A DNA stretch of 24,018 nucleotides from NCBI GenBank assembly GCA_964637705.1, contig CAZWVM010000031.1, positions 1 through 24,018 on the forward strand. Reading direction: 5' to 3'. A program made the translations under genes and the position numbers. The DNA is from CAZWVM01 sp964637705. Lineage in GTDB: Bacteria > UBA8481. The notes under the pieces are model-generated. The model was given only the letters and a program-made list of their open reading frames with translations. It did no database searches and had not been told where the DNA came from. Positions 1 through 7,276 of this stretch are shown in pieces; position 1 is the first letter of the stretch, and the number at the start of each line of letters is the position of its first letter.

Positions 1-496
1 CCTGGCCGTACATCGTCGCGTTGATGGCGTCGATCTCGTCGTCCGCCGCGCAGACGCGGCGCGCGATCGTGGCGTCGAGGTTGACGAGGGAGTCGAGGCT
101 CCGGCGGAGCATCGCCTGGGTCTTCATCGACATTCCAGGGAAGTCGAAGGGGACGTCGACCGCCGGTCGCCGTGCCAGGAAGGACGCGCGCTCCGCGATG
201 TTCACGGCCAGGTCGCCGATCCGCTCGAGGTCGTTGTTGATCTTGATGACCGCGACGAGGAATCGGAGGTCGATCGCGACCGGCTGGTGGAGAGCGAGGA
301 GTTTCAGGCATTCTTCCTCCAGTTTCACCTCGCGCCGGTCGATCGCCGGATCCCCCGCGATCACGGTCTCGGCGCGCTCGGCGTCCCGGAGGCTCACCGC
401 CTCCACCGCTTCGTGCACCGCCGCCACGACCCCGTCGCCGAGATCCAGGAGGTTCCGCTTCAGGTCCTCGATCTCCCGGTGAAAGTGCTGCGTCAT
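1..496 (-). CDS. phoU: Phosphate transport system regulator PhoU (3' end cut by window edge)
   Basis: PhoU couples the Pst transporter to the PhoR/PhoB-type sensor pathway and represses the Pho response when phosphate is plentiful. It acts in the cytoplasm at the membrane. The visible 165 residues start MTQHFHREIEDLK and show the all-helical PhoU repeat, including the hallmark stretch LLALHQPVAIDLRFLVAVIK followed by INNDLERIGDLAVNIAERA, which carries the acidic metal-binding pattern (E/DxxxD). A second repeat begins near residue 125. The ATG at 496 is preceded by a strong GAGGAGG Shine-Dalgarno. The gene follows pstB by 10 bp as the last visible gene of pstC-pstA-pstB-phoU. No stop codon is reached, so about 50-60 residues lie beyond the window if the length is typical (about 220 aa). 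The identification is secure. Confidence 0.95.
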   Translation of the reverse strand, partial: MTQHFHREIEDLKRNLLDLGDGVVAAVHEAVEAVSLRDAERAETVIAGDPAIDRREVKLEEECLKLLALHQPVAIDLRFLVAVIKINNDLERIGDLAVNIAERASFLARRPAVDVPFDFPGMSMKTQAMLRRSLDSLVNLDATIARRVCAADDEIDAINATMYGQ

Positions 497-506
497 CGCA
501 TCCTCC

Positions 507-1352
507 TCAGCCGAACCGGCCCGTGATGTAATCCTCGGTCTGCTTCTCCGAGGGCTTCGTGAAGATCGTCTTCGTCGGCCCGGTCTCCACGATCCGCCCC
601 TCGTAGAAGAAGGCGGTGACGTCGGAGATGCGGGCCGCCTGCTGCATGTTGTGCGTGACGATGACGATCGTGTAGCGCGCCTTCAGCTCCGTGATGAGCT
701 CCTCGATCCGCGCCGTCGCGACGGGATCGATGGCGGAGGTCGGCTCGTCCATGAGGAGCACCTCCGGCTCCACCGCGATCGCGCGCGCGATGCAGAGACG
801 CTGCTGCTGGCCTCCCGAGAGAGCCGTGCCGGGGCTCCCGAGCTTCTCCTTCACCTCGTCCCAGAGCGTCGCCTGCCGCAGGGCCTTCTCCACGCGGTCC
901 GCGAGGTCGGCGCGCGAAAGACGGCAGTGCAGTCTCAGGCCGTAGGCGACGTTCTCGAAGATCGTCAGGGGAAAGGGCGTCGGCTTCTGGAAGATCATCC
1001 CCACCCGGCGGCGCAGTTCGATGAGGTCGGTGGCGGGGTCGAGGACGTTGGCGCCGTCGAGGAGAACCTCGCCGGCGGCCCTCTGGTCGCGGTAGAGCTG
1101 GTAGATCCGGTTGAAGACCCGCAGGTGAGTGGACTTGCCGCACCCGGAAGGCCCGATGATCGCCGTCACGCTTCGCTCAGGGATTTCGATCGAGTTCCCG
1201 TGGAGCGCCTGGTGCGCCCCGTAGAAGAAATCGAGGTTCCTGACCGAGATCTTCGGGCGCGCGGTCTCCTCTCCGGGCTTTGCCGCCCCCTCCTCCACCA
1301 GGGCCGGCGCGGGCGGGGTCTCCTCCCTCGGGCAACAAACCGTCGTCGTCAT
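507..1352 (-). CDS. pstB: Phosphate ABC transporter ATP-binding protein PstB
   Basis: This ATPase powers phosphate import through PstCA. It has 281 residues, with a 33-residue Pro/Ala/Glu-rich N-terminal extension before the ABC domain (family members are usually about 250-260 aa). Visible motifs are Walker A GPSGCGKST at 67-75, the Q-loop in MIFQKPTPFP, the ABC signature LSGGQQQR, Walker B LLMDEPTSAIDP and the H-loop THN. The residue after Walker A is His (KSTHLRVFNR) where PstB normally has Leu, and the D-loop region reads SAIDP instead of SALDP; both are mild departures. The ATG at 1352 has AAGGAGG upstream and overlaps the pstA stop by 4 bp (ATGA), indicating translational coupling. A longer in-frame start at 1448 would sit inside pstA and lacks support. 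Confidence 0.97.
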   Translation of the reverse strand: MTTTVCCPREETPPAPALVEEGAAKPGEETARPKISVRNLDFFYGAHQALHGNSIEIPERSVTAIIGPSGCGKSTHLRVFNRIYQLYRDQRAAGEVLLDGANVLDPATDLIELRRRVGMIFQKPTPFPLTIFENVAYGLRLHCRLSRADLADRVEKALRQATLWDEVKEKLGSPGTALSGGQQQRLCIARAIAVEPEVLLMDEPTSAIDPVATARIEELITELKARYTIVIVTHNMQQAARISDVTAFFYEGRIVETGPTKTIFTKPSEKQTEDYITGRFG

Positions 1353-2197
1353 GACTTCGCCTCCTTCAGGATCAAGCGCGCGGTCACCGAGGCCACGAGA
1401 ACTCCTCCGGTGATGAGAAGTGCCGCGCCCCAGGCGGTCGCCTGCCACTCCTCGTAAGGCGACATCGCGTAGTTGAAGATCGTCACCGTCAGGTTCGCGG
1501 TCGGCCCGCCCATCCCCTCCGGCCAGTAGGGACTGTTGAGGGCGGTGAAGAGAAGGGGGGCGGCCTCGCCCGAGACGCGCGCCGCGGCCAGGAGAACTCC
1601 GGTCAGGAGGCCGTTGCGCGCGGAACGGAAGACGACCGTGAGCGTCGTCTTCCAGCGGGGCGAGCCGAGCGCGAGGGCCGATTCCCGGAGCTGGTCCGGC
1701 ACCAGCCTCAGCATCTCCTCGCTCGTCCTCGTCACGATCGGAAGCATCATGACTGCAAGGGCGACGGAGCCGGCGAAACCGGAGAAGTGGCCGGCCGGCA
1801 CAACGATGAGCGCGTAGACGAAGACACCGACGATGATGGAGGGAAGGCCGACAAGCACGTTCGATAGGAAGCGGACGAGGGCGGCGAACCGCCCGGAGCG
1901 CCCGAACTCGGAGAGGTAGACGCCCGCCATGAGTCCCGCCGGCACGCCCATGAGGGCCGCGAGACCGGTGATCATCAGGGTGCCGAGGATCGCGTTGCCC
2001 ACGCCTCCTCCCGACTCCCCCGGCGGCATCGGCAGTTCGGTGAAGAAACCGGGCGAGAGCACCCCGGCGCCCCGGGCGACGACCTCGCCGAGAATCCAGA
2101 AAAGGATCGCGATGCCGCCCAGCGCGGCCGTGGACGAAAGAACCTTGACGACCAGGTCCACCGCGCGGCGCGCGGTGTGCGAACGAGGCTTCAGCAT
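1349..2197 (-). CDS. pstA: Phosphate ABC transporter permease PstA
   Basis: This is one of the two inner-membrane permeases of the high-affinity phosphate importer. It has 282 residues, with an N-terminal transmembrane helix at about 17-42 and a set of further hydrophobic segments consistent with six helices. The binding-protein-dependent transport signature is visible in EEMLRLVPDQLRESALALG, the EAA loop that contacts PstB. GNAILGTLMITGLAALMGVP and VGLPSIIVGVFVYALIV are typical PstA membrane segments. The ATG at 2197 lies 7 bp after the pstC stop with a purine-rich AGGGAG about ten bases upstream. The stop overlaps the pstB start. The gene order pstC-pstA-pstB-phoU is canonical. Confidence 0.96.
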   Translation of the reverse strand: MLKPRSHTARRAVDLVVKVLSSTAALGGIAILFWILGEVVARGAGVLSPGFFTELPMPPGESGGGVGNAILGTLMITGLAALMGVPAGLMAGVYLSEFGRSGRFAALVRFLSNVLVGLPSIIVGVFVYALIVVPAGHFSGFAGSVALAVMMLPIVTRTSEEMLRLVPDQLRESALALGSPRWKTTLTVVFRSARNGLLTGVLLAAARVSGEAAPLLFTALNSPYWPEGMGGPTANLTVTIFNYAMSPYEEWQATAWGAALLITGGVLVASVTARLILKEAKS

Positions 2198-2204
2198 CCC
2201 GCTT

Positions 2205-3131
2205 TCACGCTCCCTTCATCCGGCTCTTGAGCCGCGATGTCCAGAGGTAGGCGATCGCCTGGAATAGGATGGAGACGCCGAAGAGCACGAGGCCGAGAGC
2301 CACCAGGGAGCTGACGTACACCGGCGTCGTCGCCTCGCTGAACTCGTTGGCGAGCGTCGCGGAGATCGTCGTGCCGGCCGCGAAGAGCGAGGTCGAGAGC
2401 GTATGGTCGTTCCCGATGACGAATGTCACGGCCATCGTCTCCCCGATCGCCCGGCCCAGGCCGAGGAAGACCGCCCCGACGATTCCGGAAAGTCCGTAGG
2501 GCAGGCTCACTCGCCAGGCCACCTCCCACGTCGTCGCGCCCATCCCGTAGGCCGACTCCTTGACGACGGCCGGGATCATCGCGAGGACATCGCGGGCCAC
2601 CGAGGAGATGTAAGGAAGGATCATGACGCCGAGAATCACACCCGCGGTCATCATACCGATGCCCATCGGGGGGCCGTCGAAGATCGGGAGATGGCCGAAA
2701 TGCTCTGAGATCAGCGGCTGCACGTGATCGGCCATCAAGGGGGATACGATGAAGAGTCCCCAGATGCCGTAGATGATGGAGGGGATGGCGGCGAGGAGTT
2801 CGAGAGCCGTCCCGGCGACGGAGGAGACGGCCGGAGGGGCGAGTTCGACCAGGAAGAGAGCGATGACGAGGGCCGTGGGAACCGCGAGGATCATCGCGAT
2901 CAGGGTCGAGACGCAGGTGCCGTAGACGCTCGAGAGAGCGCCGAAGTCCTCGTTCACCGGATCCCAGACGTCGGTCGTGAGAAACGACATACCGAACTTC
3001 TCCCAGGCCGGTCGCGCGCCCTCTCCCAGTTCCCACAGGATCGCCACCATGAGAATCACGATGCCCGCCGCACAGGCAAAAGCGGCCGCGCGGAAGACCG
3101 TGTCGGCCAGGACTGCCCGGGCTCCCTTCAC
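2205..3131 (-). CDS. pstC: Phosphate ABC transporter permease PstC
   Basis: This is the inner-membrane permease partner of PstA. It has 308 residues from a GTG start. The first helix is at about 12-32, followed by a periplasmic loop with FLTTDVWDPVNEDFGALSSV, the family-typical stretch before the permease domain. The permease core carries ELLAAIPSIIYGIWGLF, VIPAV-type EAA loop residues (MIPAVVKESAYGMGATTWE) and GLGRAIGETMAVTFVIGN, which is highly characteristic of PstC. The GTG at 3131 is preceded by TAGGAG at 9 nt spacing. That SD overlaps the stop codon of a small upstream ORF. No in-frame ATG upstream gives a better start. Confidence 0.95.
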   Translation of the reverse strand: MKGARAVLADTVFRAAAFACAAGIVILMVAILWELGEGARPAWEKFGMSFLTTDVWDPVNEDFGALSSVYGTCVSTLIAMILAVPTALVIALFLVELAPPAVSSVAGTALELLAAIPSIIYGIWGLFIVSPLMADHVQPLISEHFGHLPIFDGPPMGIGMMTAGVILGVMILPYISSVARDVLAMIPAVVKESAYGMGATTWEVAWRVSLPYGLSGIVGAVFLGLGRAIGETMAVTFVIGNDHTLSTSLFAAGTTISATLANEFSEATTPVYVSSLVALGLVLFGVSILFQAIAYLWTSRLKSRMKGA

Positions 3132-3143
3132 GGCGTTTCGCTC

Positions 3144-3347
3144 CTACCGCGCGTCTCTCGACGCGTCTCGCGACTCCACACGTCGCTCAAGCCTCGCCGC
3201 GCCGCAGAAGAGGTTGAATCTTTCCAAAGAGCGCATCTGCCGCTCGCGAACGAAGCGCACCAGGCGCGCAGCAAAGGAATCCCGTTCGCATTCGTCCTTC
3301 CGCTTCGCCAGACCATCTTCGGCCAATGCGTTCCTATCGAACCTCAT
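3144..3347 (-). CDS. Possible small basic protein or leader ORF upstream of pstC (67 aa)
   Basis: This is an unrecognised 67-residue ORF, very rich in Arg and acidic residues (starts MRFDRNALAEDG, ends SRDASRDAR), with no hydrophobic segment. The argument for it is positional. An AAAGGAG Shine-Dalgarno lies 7 nt before its ATG, and its TAG stop is embedded in the TAGGAG that serves pstC, so its translation would deliver ribosomes to the pstC start. Against it, third-position GC is clearly lower than in neighbouring genes, and an overlapping 62-residue ORF (3128-3316) occupies another frame. If it is not coding, the stretch 3132-3453 is a roughly 320-bp 5' region of the pst operon. No function is proposed. 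Confidence 0.4.
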   Translation of the reverse strand: MRFDRNALAEDGLAKRKDECERDSFAARLVRFVRERQMRSLERFNLFCGAARLERRVESRDASRDAR

Positions 3348-3380
3348 CGGGTGTCTCCTTTCTCGTTACGACAGTCACAT

Positions 3381-3410
3381 GAATTGAACGATGAGGGTGT
3401 TAGGATTGAA
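3381..3410 (-). promoter_or_regulatory. Phased direct repeats upstream of the pst operon (possible PhoB-type site)
   Basis: On the minus strand TTCAATCC (3403-3410) and TTCAATTC (3381-3388) recur exactly 22 bp apart, i.e. two helical turns. CTGTCGTAA follows a few bases downstream and resembles half of an enterobacterial Pho box. PhoB-family regulators bind repeats with 11-bp periodicity, so the spacing is suggestive. I see no convincing -35/-10 pair here, as would be expected for an activator-dependent promoter. Assignment to a Pho regulator is inference from the downstream genes. Confidence 0.3.
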
Positions 3411-3453
3411 TGAGCGCGCCGTCAGAATGGTGTTGATTCGGGATTGTTCGAAG

Positions 3454-3987
3454 TCAGGACCGGGCGGCGTCCGATGGGTCGGAAGGACCCGCAGGACGTA
3501 TCGCTTTCATCACCTTGTCCACGAGATGGCGTGGGCTGAAGGGTTTGACCACGTAGCCGTCCGCTCCGCACTCGTAGGCCTTCGCGATATCGCCCTCTCC
3601 GCTGCGTGCGGAGACGATGATCACCGGGATCGTCGCCGTATCGGGATCGACCTTGAGGCGTCGGCAGACCTCGTAGCCGTCGATCCCGGGCAGCATCAGG
3701 TCCAAGAGAACCGCGTCGGGCCTGCGTTCCCGCGCCGAGGCCAGGGCCGCCTCGCCCGTCGTGGCGCCGTGCACGCTGAAGGCGTTGAGCAGGAGGTTGT
3801 ACTTGATGAGCTCCAGGATGCTCGATTCGTCCTCCACGACGAGCACCGAGCGGCGCGGAGGGATCTTCATGCGCCTCCGCGACCTCGGCGCGGCGGATCC
3901 GGAAGGAGGCGGAATCGCCCCGGGTTCGACATACGCCTCCGATGATCCCGTGGACGCGAGGTTCCTGATCACGATGTTCTTCAGCAT
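3454..3987 (-). CDS. Stand-alone response-regulator receiver protein
   Basis: This CheY-like phosphoacceptor protein has 177 residues from the ATG at 3987. A variable, Pro/Ser-rich leader (1-44) precedes one receiver domain. Visible active-site residues are the acidic pair E52-D53 in VLVVEDES, the phosphoacceptor D96 in LLDLMLPG, S126 in IIVSAR and K148 in VVKPF. The sequence resembles PhoB/PhoP receivers (SILELIKYNL), but the protein ends about 20 residues after the last receiver helix, with no winged-helix DNA-binding domain. Start choice: 3987 has a purine-rich GGGGAGAGAAGGGG just upstream. An in-frame ATG at 3870 (MKIPPRRS) gives a minimal receiver, and 4083 lacks an SD. Lying between the lipid-type genes and pstC, it may signal phosphate status through a partner elsewhere, or it may be unrelated to Pho control. 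Confidence 0.85.
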   Translation of the reverse strand: MLKNIVIRNLASTGSSEAYVEPGAIPPPSGSAAPRSRRRMKIPPRRSVLVVEDESSILELIKYNLLLNAFSVHGATTGEAALASARERRPDAVLLDLMLPGIDGYEVCRRLKVDPDTATIPVIIVSARSGEGDIAKAYECGADGYVVKPFSPRHLVDKVMKAIRPAGPSDPSDAARS

Positions 3988-4102
3988 CCCCTTCTCTCCC
4001 CTTCCCCGGCGATCCCGGCACGGCTCCCCATACTCATCCTGCCACGGAATGGTTCGGCTCGCGCGAGAGACGCGTGAGTTCATCGAGAGAACGCCGGAGT
4101 CC

Positions 4103-5185
4103 TCAGGCGAGGAGTTCGAGGAATCTCTCTCGCGCGGAATCCACCCACGGCCTGAAGCGGACCGTCACGGGTTCATGGTAGGTGAGGTATCTCAGGAATT
4201 CGTCGATGTCGTAGCCGCGGCTGAAGATGCCGGCGCCGGAGGTGAAGGCGTCCCGCGCATTCGTGAACTGCTCGTAGTGGCCCTCGACCGGGATCATGCA
4301 GACGGGTTTTCCCATGTACATCGCCTCGGCGACCGACTCGAAGCCCGCCGTGCAGACCAGGCCTCGCGCCGAGGCCATGAGCTCGATGAATTTCCTGTCG
4401 TCGAGCCGGTGAAAGGAGAGCGTCGCGTCGTGCTCCAGGACCTCGGGCGCATCCTTCCGATCCCAGAAGCAGTGGATCGGTATTTCCGGTCGCTTCTCGT
4501 GCCATCGCACGATTTCCTCGGCGTACCCGCTGTTGACCAGGTAGCAGAGCAGGTGCCCCCGGTCGGTGATCGGCGCCTCCAGGACCTCGCGCCTCAAGAG
4601 GGGCGGAACGACGGCGAGTCGGTCGTCGCCGTCGGGAGGCAGCGGGTAGTAGGAGAGAGCCAGTTTCCGACGGGCGCCGGCCCCAGCAAGGCGCGTATAG
4701 GCGACCGTCGCATGGCGCTCGAGGTTCCTCTCGCGGGGAAAGCGGAAGTCGGGATGCAGGAAGATGAACTGGTGCCCGATGCAGACGAGATCCGGGCGGG
4801 GGCGGAGAAAACGGGGAGCCCAGGTGGAAAGAGGTTCGTAGAAGCTGACGATCGTGTCCGCCTCCAATTCCTTCGCACGCCGCCCGAGAAGCGCCAGCGA
4901 GCGCCGATAGGCGGGGGCCTCGACGATGCCGCGCTTCATCGTGGCTCCGATCAGGACGCCTCGCCCCTTCGCGTCAAAGGCGAATCCCGGGCTCCGGAAT
5001 CCCTCCACGGGGGTTCCCGGAAAGGATCTCAGGACGAACTCGGGGATCTCGCGGTCCCTCCCGTAGCCGATCATGACGCCCACGACCTCGTGGCCGCCGC
5101 TCGAAACGAGATCGCGCAGAGCGATCGCCTGGGTCATGTGCCCGCGGCCCTCGCCCTGCACGGCGAAGAGGAGGCGGCGTCTCAT
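4103..5185 (-). CDS. GT-B glycosyltransferase, MurG/MGDG-synthase-like
   Basis: This 360-residue protein has the fold pattern of MurG/monogalactosyldiacylglycerol-synthase-type enzymes, which move a sugar from a nucleotide donor to a lipid acceptor at the cytoplasmic membrane face. Evidence is the N-terminal glycine-rich acceptor-side loop GEGRGHMTQA (11-20) and the C-terminal donor-site block GLVCTAGFESVAEAMYMGKP followed by VEGHYEQFTNA, the typical ExxxxGxP...Q..NA arrangement. The ATG at 5185 (MRRRLLFAVQ) starts 8 bp past the stop of the metallophosphoesterase, implying coupling; a longer start at 5281 would overlap it by 88 bp. A PlcP-like partner immediately upstream suggests the acceptor is diacylglycerol, as with Agt in phosphate-starved bacteria. 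That substrate is inferred from context, not read from motifs. Some unrelated GT-B enzymes of unknown acceptor share this pattern. Confidence 0.85.
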   Translation of the reverse strand: MRRRLLFAVQGEGRGHMTQAIALRDLVSSGGHEVVGVMIGYGRDREIPEFVLRSFPGTPVEGFRSPGFAFDAKGRGVLIGATMKRGIVEAPAYRRSLALLGRRAKELEADTIVSFYEPLSTWAPRFLRPRPDLVCIGHQFIFLHPDFRFPRERNLERHATVAYTRLAGAGARRKLALSYYPLPPDGDDRLAVVPPLLRREVLEAPITDRGHLLCYLVNSGYAEEIVRWHEKRPEIPIHCFWDRKDAPEVLEHDATLSFHRLDDRKFIELMASARGLVCTAGFESVAEAMYMGKPVCMIPVEGHYEQFTNARDAFTSGAGIFSRGYDIDEFLRYLTYHEPVTVRFRPWVDSARERFLELLA

Positions 5186-5193
5186 GGCCGGGC

Positions 5194-6015
5194 TCACGCG
5201 GCCGGGAAGATCGACACGGTCCGCTCCGCCCGCTCCCGCTCCCGCTCGATCCGCTTCTCCTCCTCGCGCCTCGAGAGCCAATCGGTATACTCGATCACGG
5301 ACCAGGTTCCATCGCTCTCCTCGGCCAGGGCCGAAAGTGTTTCAACCCAGTCCCCGGAATTCAGGTAGAGGACCCCGTCGATCATCTTTTTCGCCGGCTG
5401 GTGGATATGACCGCAGATGATGCCGTCCATCTTCCGCGCGTGGGCAAGCTCCGCGAGCTTCGTCTCGTAATCGGAGATGAAGGAGACCGCCCTCTTGACG
5501 CGGAGCTTGATCGCGCGCGAGAAGGAGTAATAGGGCAGGCCGCGCCGGATGCGGACGTTGTTGACGAGGCGGTTCAGCCAGAGCAGGAGGTTGTAGCCGA
5601 CGTCGCCCAGCCGCGCGAGCCAGGTGAACTGGCTCGTCACGGCGTCGAAGACGTCTCCGTGGCAGACGAAGAAGCGCTTTCCGTCCGGCCCGAAGTGCAC
5701 GTGATCCCGCACGATCTCGAGGCTCCCGATCCGGAAGGGCAGGACCTCGGAGAGAAGTGCATCGTGGTTCCCGACCGTGTAGACGACCGCGGTCTGGCCG
5801 CGCTCCGCCATCTTCAGGATCATCTTCACGAATCGGGTGTGGCTCTTCCTCCAGGTCGCCGACTTGCGCAGCTGCCAGGCATCGATGATGTCGCCGTTCA
5901 TGATAAGCTTGTCGCAGGTGACGTTCTTCAGGAACTTCGTCAATTCGCGGACTTTCGCGTTCTCGATCCCGATGTGGGCGTCCGAGATGACGATCGTTCG
6001 GTAGTGTCTCTTCAT
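5194..6015 (-). CDS. PlcP/LpxH-like calcineurin-fold metallophosphoesterase
   Basis: This is a 273-residue cytoplasmic or membrane-associated phosphoesterase. All dinuclear-metal motifs are present: SDAHIG (D12, H14), NGDIID (D42), GNHD (82-85), CHGD (H119) and GHIH (H203, H205). The family is usually annotated UDP-2,3-diacylglucosamine diphosphatase (LpxH-like, lipid A synthesis). The longer PlcP branch, with GDWVE near residue 221 and a basic helical insert around 140-180 (LLLWLNRLVNNVRIRR, AIKLRVKRAVSF), includes the phosphate-starvation phospholipase C of Sinorhizobium, which hydrolyses phospholipids to diacylglycerol. This protein has those PlcP-like features and sits between pstS and pstC beside a lipid-type glycosyltransferase, so I favour the PlcP role. 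The C-terminus (246-268) is a highly charged helix. The LpxH alternative cannot be excluded. Confidence 0.85.
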   Translation of the reverse strand: MKRHYRTIVISDAHIGIENAKVRELTKFLKNVTCDKLIMNGDIIDAWQLRKSATWRKSHTRFVKMILKMAERGQTAVVYTVGNHDALLSEVLPFRIGSLEIVRDHVHFGPDGKRFFVCHGDVFDAVTSQFTWLARLGDVGYNLLLWLNRLVNNVRIRRGLPYYSFSRAIKLRVKRAVSFISDYETKLAELAHARKMDGIICGHIHQPAKKMIDGVLYLNSGDWVETLSALAEESDGTWSVIEYTDWLSRREEEKRIERERERAERTVSIFPAA

Positions 6016-6064
6016 GCCCCCATTCTCGGGGGCCTCTGTATGGTCACGGTTCGGCCCATGTCAG
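6016..6064 (-). promoter_or_regulatory. Candidate promoter and SD-masking hairpin before the PlcP-like gene
   Basis: A possible weak promoter is CTGACA (6059-6064), 16 bp, CATACA (6037-6042), giving a leader of about 15-20 nt. Immediately before the ATG, positions 6016-6033 form a perfect 6-bp GC stem (GCCCCC/GGGGGC, loop GAGAAT). The only SD-like run, GGGGG, is the 3' arm of that stem, so translation initiation could depend on hairpin opening or on an unstructured very short leader. The promoter call is weak; the inverted repeat is seen directly. Confidence 0.3.
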
Positions 6065-6150
6065 GTCTTCAAGAGATCATCTTGAGCCCCCGGTCAACTC
6101 GCCGGGGACGACACTTCAATCGAACATCACCAATCGAAGATCGCTCACCG

Positions 6151-6192
6151 CAAATGAAAGGCCCTCTCCCCTTTCGACAAGGGAAGAGGGCC
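6151..6192 (-). terminator. Rho-independent terminator of the porin-pstS unit
   Basis: An imperfect inverted repeat at 6160-6192 lies 22 bp beyond the pstS stop. It has an 8-bp outer stem GGCCCTCT/AGAGGGCC, one mismatch, a 5-bp inner stem and a 5-nt loop. On the minus strand it is followed by TTTCATTTG. The T-tract is interrupted, but stem strength and position fit termination of pstS and insulation of the phosphoesterase gene. Confidence 0.75.
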
Positions 6193-6214
6193 GCGTTCGG
6201 GTCCGGAGTCCGTC

Positions 6215-7258
6215 TCAGGGCCAGATCGGCTGACCTCCGGCGCGCAGGTCCCGCGTCCAGGACTGCTTCACGAGCGTGACGACACTCGCGGGCATCGGGA
6301 TGTAGTGAAGCTTCACCGCCTCCTGGTCGCCGTTGGCGTAGCACCAGTCGAAGAACGAGAGGATCGCCTTGCCGGTCGCGGCGTCGGCCTGCGCCTTGTG
6401 CATCAGGATGAACGTGGCGCCCGTGATCGGCCAGGAGTTCTCGCCCGGCTGGTCCGTGATCACCATGTAGAAGCCGGGCGCGTTCCCCCAGTCGGCGTTC
6501 GCGGCGGCGGCCTGGAAGGTCTCGATCGCAGGTTGAACGAAGCGCCCCGCCCTGTTCCTCATCTGGGCATGCGCGATCCGATTCTGCAGGGCATAGGCAT
6601 ACTCGACGTACCCGATCGCCCCTTGGATGCGCCGGACGTAGGCCGCCACGCCCTCGTTCCCCTTGCCACCCACGCCGCAGGGCCACTCGACCGCGGAGGC
6701 GAAGCCGACGCGGCCGCGCCAGGCCGGGGAGACCTTCGAGAGGTAGTTCGTGAAGATCCAGGAGGTTCCCGAACCGTCCGCGCGGTGAACAACGGTGATG
6801 GCGCGGTCCGGGAGGTTGAGGCCCGGGTTCTCCGCCGCGATCGCCGCGTCGTTCCACTTCGTGATCTGCCCGAGGAAGATCGAGGAGAGCAGTTCCGGGG
6901 TGAGCTTGAGCTGGCCCGCCGTGACCCCGGGGATGTTGACGATCGGAACGACGCCGCCGATCACCATGGGAAACTGCATGAGCCCGGCCGCGTTCAACTC
7001 GTTCGGCATGAGCGGGACGTCGGAGCCGGCGAACTGGACGGTCCGAGCCTTGATCTGGGCGATGCCTCCGCCCGAGCCGATGCCCTGGTAGTTGATCTTC
7101 ACGCGGGTCGCCTGCTCGTACATATGCGCCCACTTCGTGTAGATGGGATAAGGGAAGGTCGCCCCCGCCCCGTTGATGGTGCCGCCCTGCTGGGCTCCCG
7201 CGGATACCCCGCTGACCGCGACCAACGCGAGGCCGGCCAGGATTTTTTTCATCTTCAT
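6215..7258 (-). CDS. pstS: Periplasmic phosphate-binding protein PstS
   Basis: This is the substrate-binding component of the Pst importer, delivering phosphate to PstCA. It has 347 residues. The signal peptide is about 1-22 (MKMKKILAGLALVAVSGVSAGA), with no lipobox, so a soluble periplasmic protein is expected. Family motifs are NGAGATFPYPIYTKW, GIGSGGGIAQIKA, the phosphate-binding FAGSDVPL and RADGSGTSWIFTNYLSK with its SGTS anion loop, and GAIGYVEYAYA. The ATG at 7258 has AAGGAG upstream. The gene follows the porin by 18 bp and ends at a terminator. It is separated from pstCAB-phoU by three other genes, so PstS can be made in excess and independently, which is common for binding proteins. 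A C-terminal WP is slightly unusual. Identification is secure. Confidence 0.97.
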   Translation of the reverse strand: MKMKKILAGLALVAVSGVSAGAQQGGTINGAGATFPYPIYTKWAHMYEQATRVKINYQGIGSGGGIAQIKARTVQFAGSDVPLMPNELNAAGLMQFPMVIGGVVPIVNIPGVTAGQLKLTPELLSSIFLGQITKWNDAAIAAENPGLNLPDRAITVVHRADGSGTSWIFTNYLSKVSPAWRGRVGFASAVEWPCGVGGKGNEGVAAYVRRIQGAIGYVEYAYALQNRIAHAQMRNRAGRFVQPAIETFQAAAANADWGNAPGFYMVITDQPGENSWPITGATFILMHKAQADAATGKAILSFFDWCYANGDQEAVKLHYIPMPASVVTLVKQSWTRDLRAGGQPIWP

Positions 7259-7276
7259 GACTCTCTCTCCTTCTTT

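Noticed and set aside
3128..3316. A 62-codon ORF overlapping the 67-codon ORF upstream of pstC
   Set aside because: No SD before its ATG and its end overlaps the pstC start; the alternative frame has far better initiation signals.
6080..6110. Small hairpins (CCCCGG...CCGGGG and TCAAGA...TCTTGA) between pstS and the PlcP-like gene
   Set aside because: Stems of only 6 bp without a T-tract; not distinguishable from chance and no riboswitch fold recognised.
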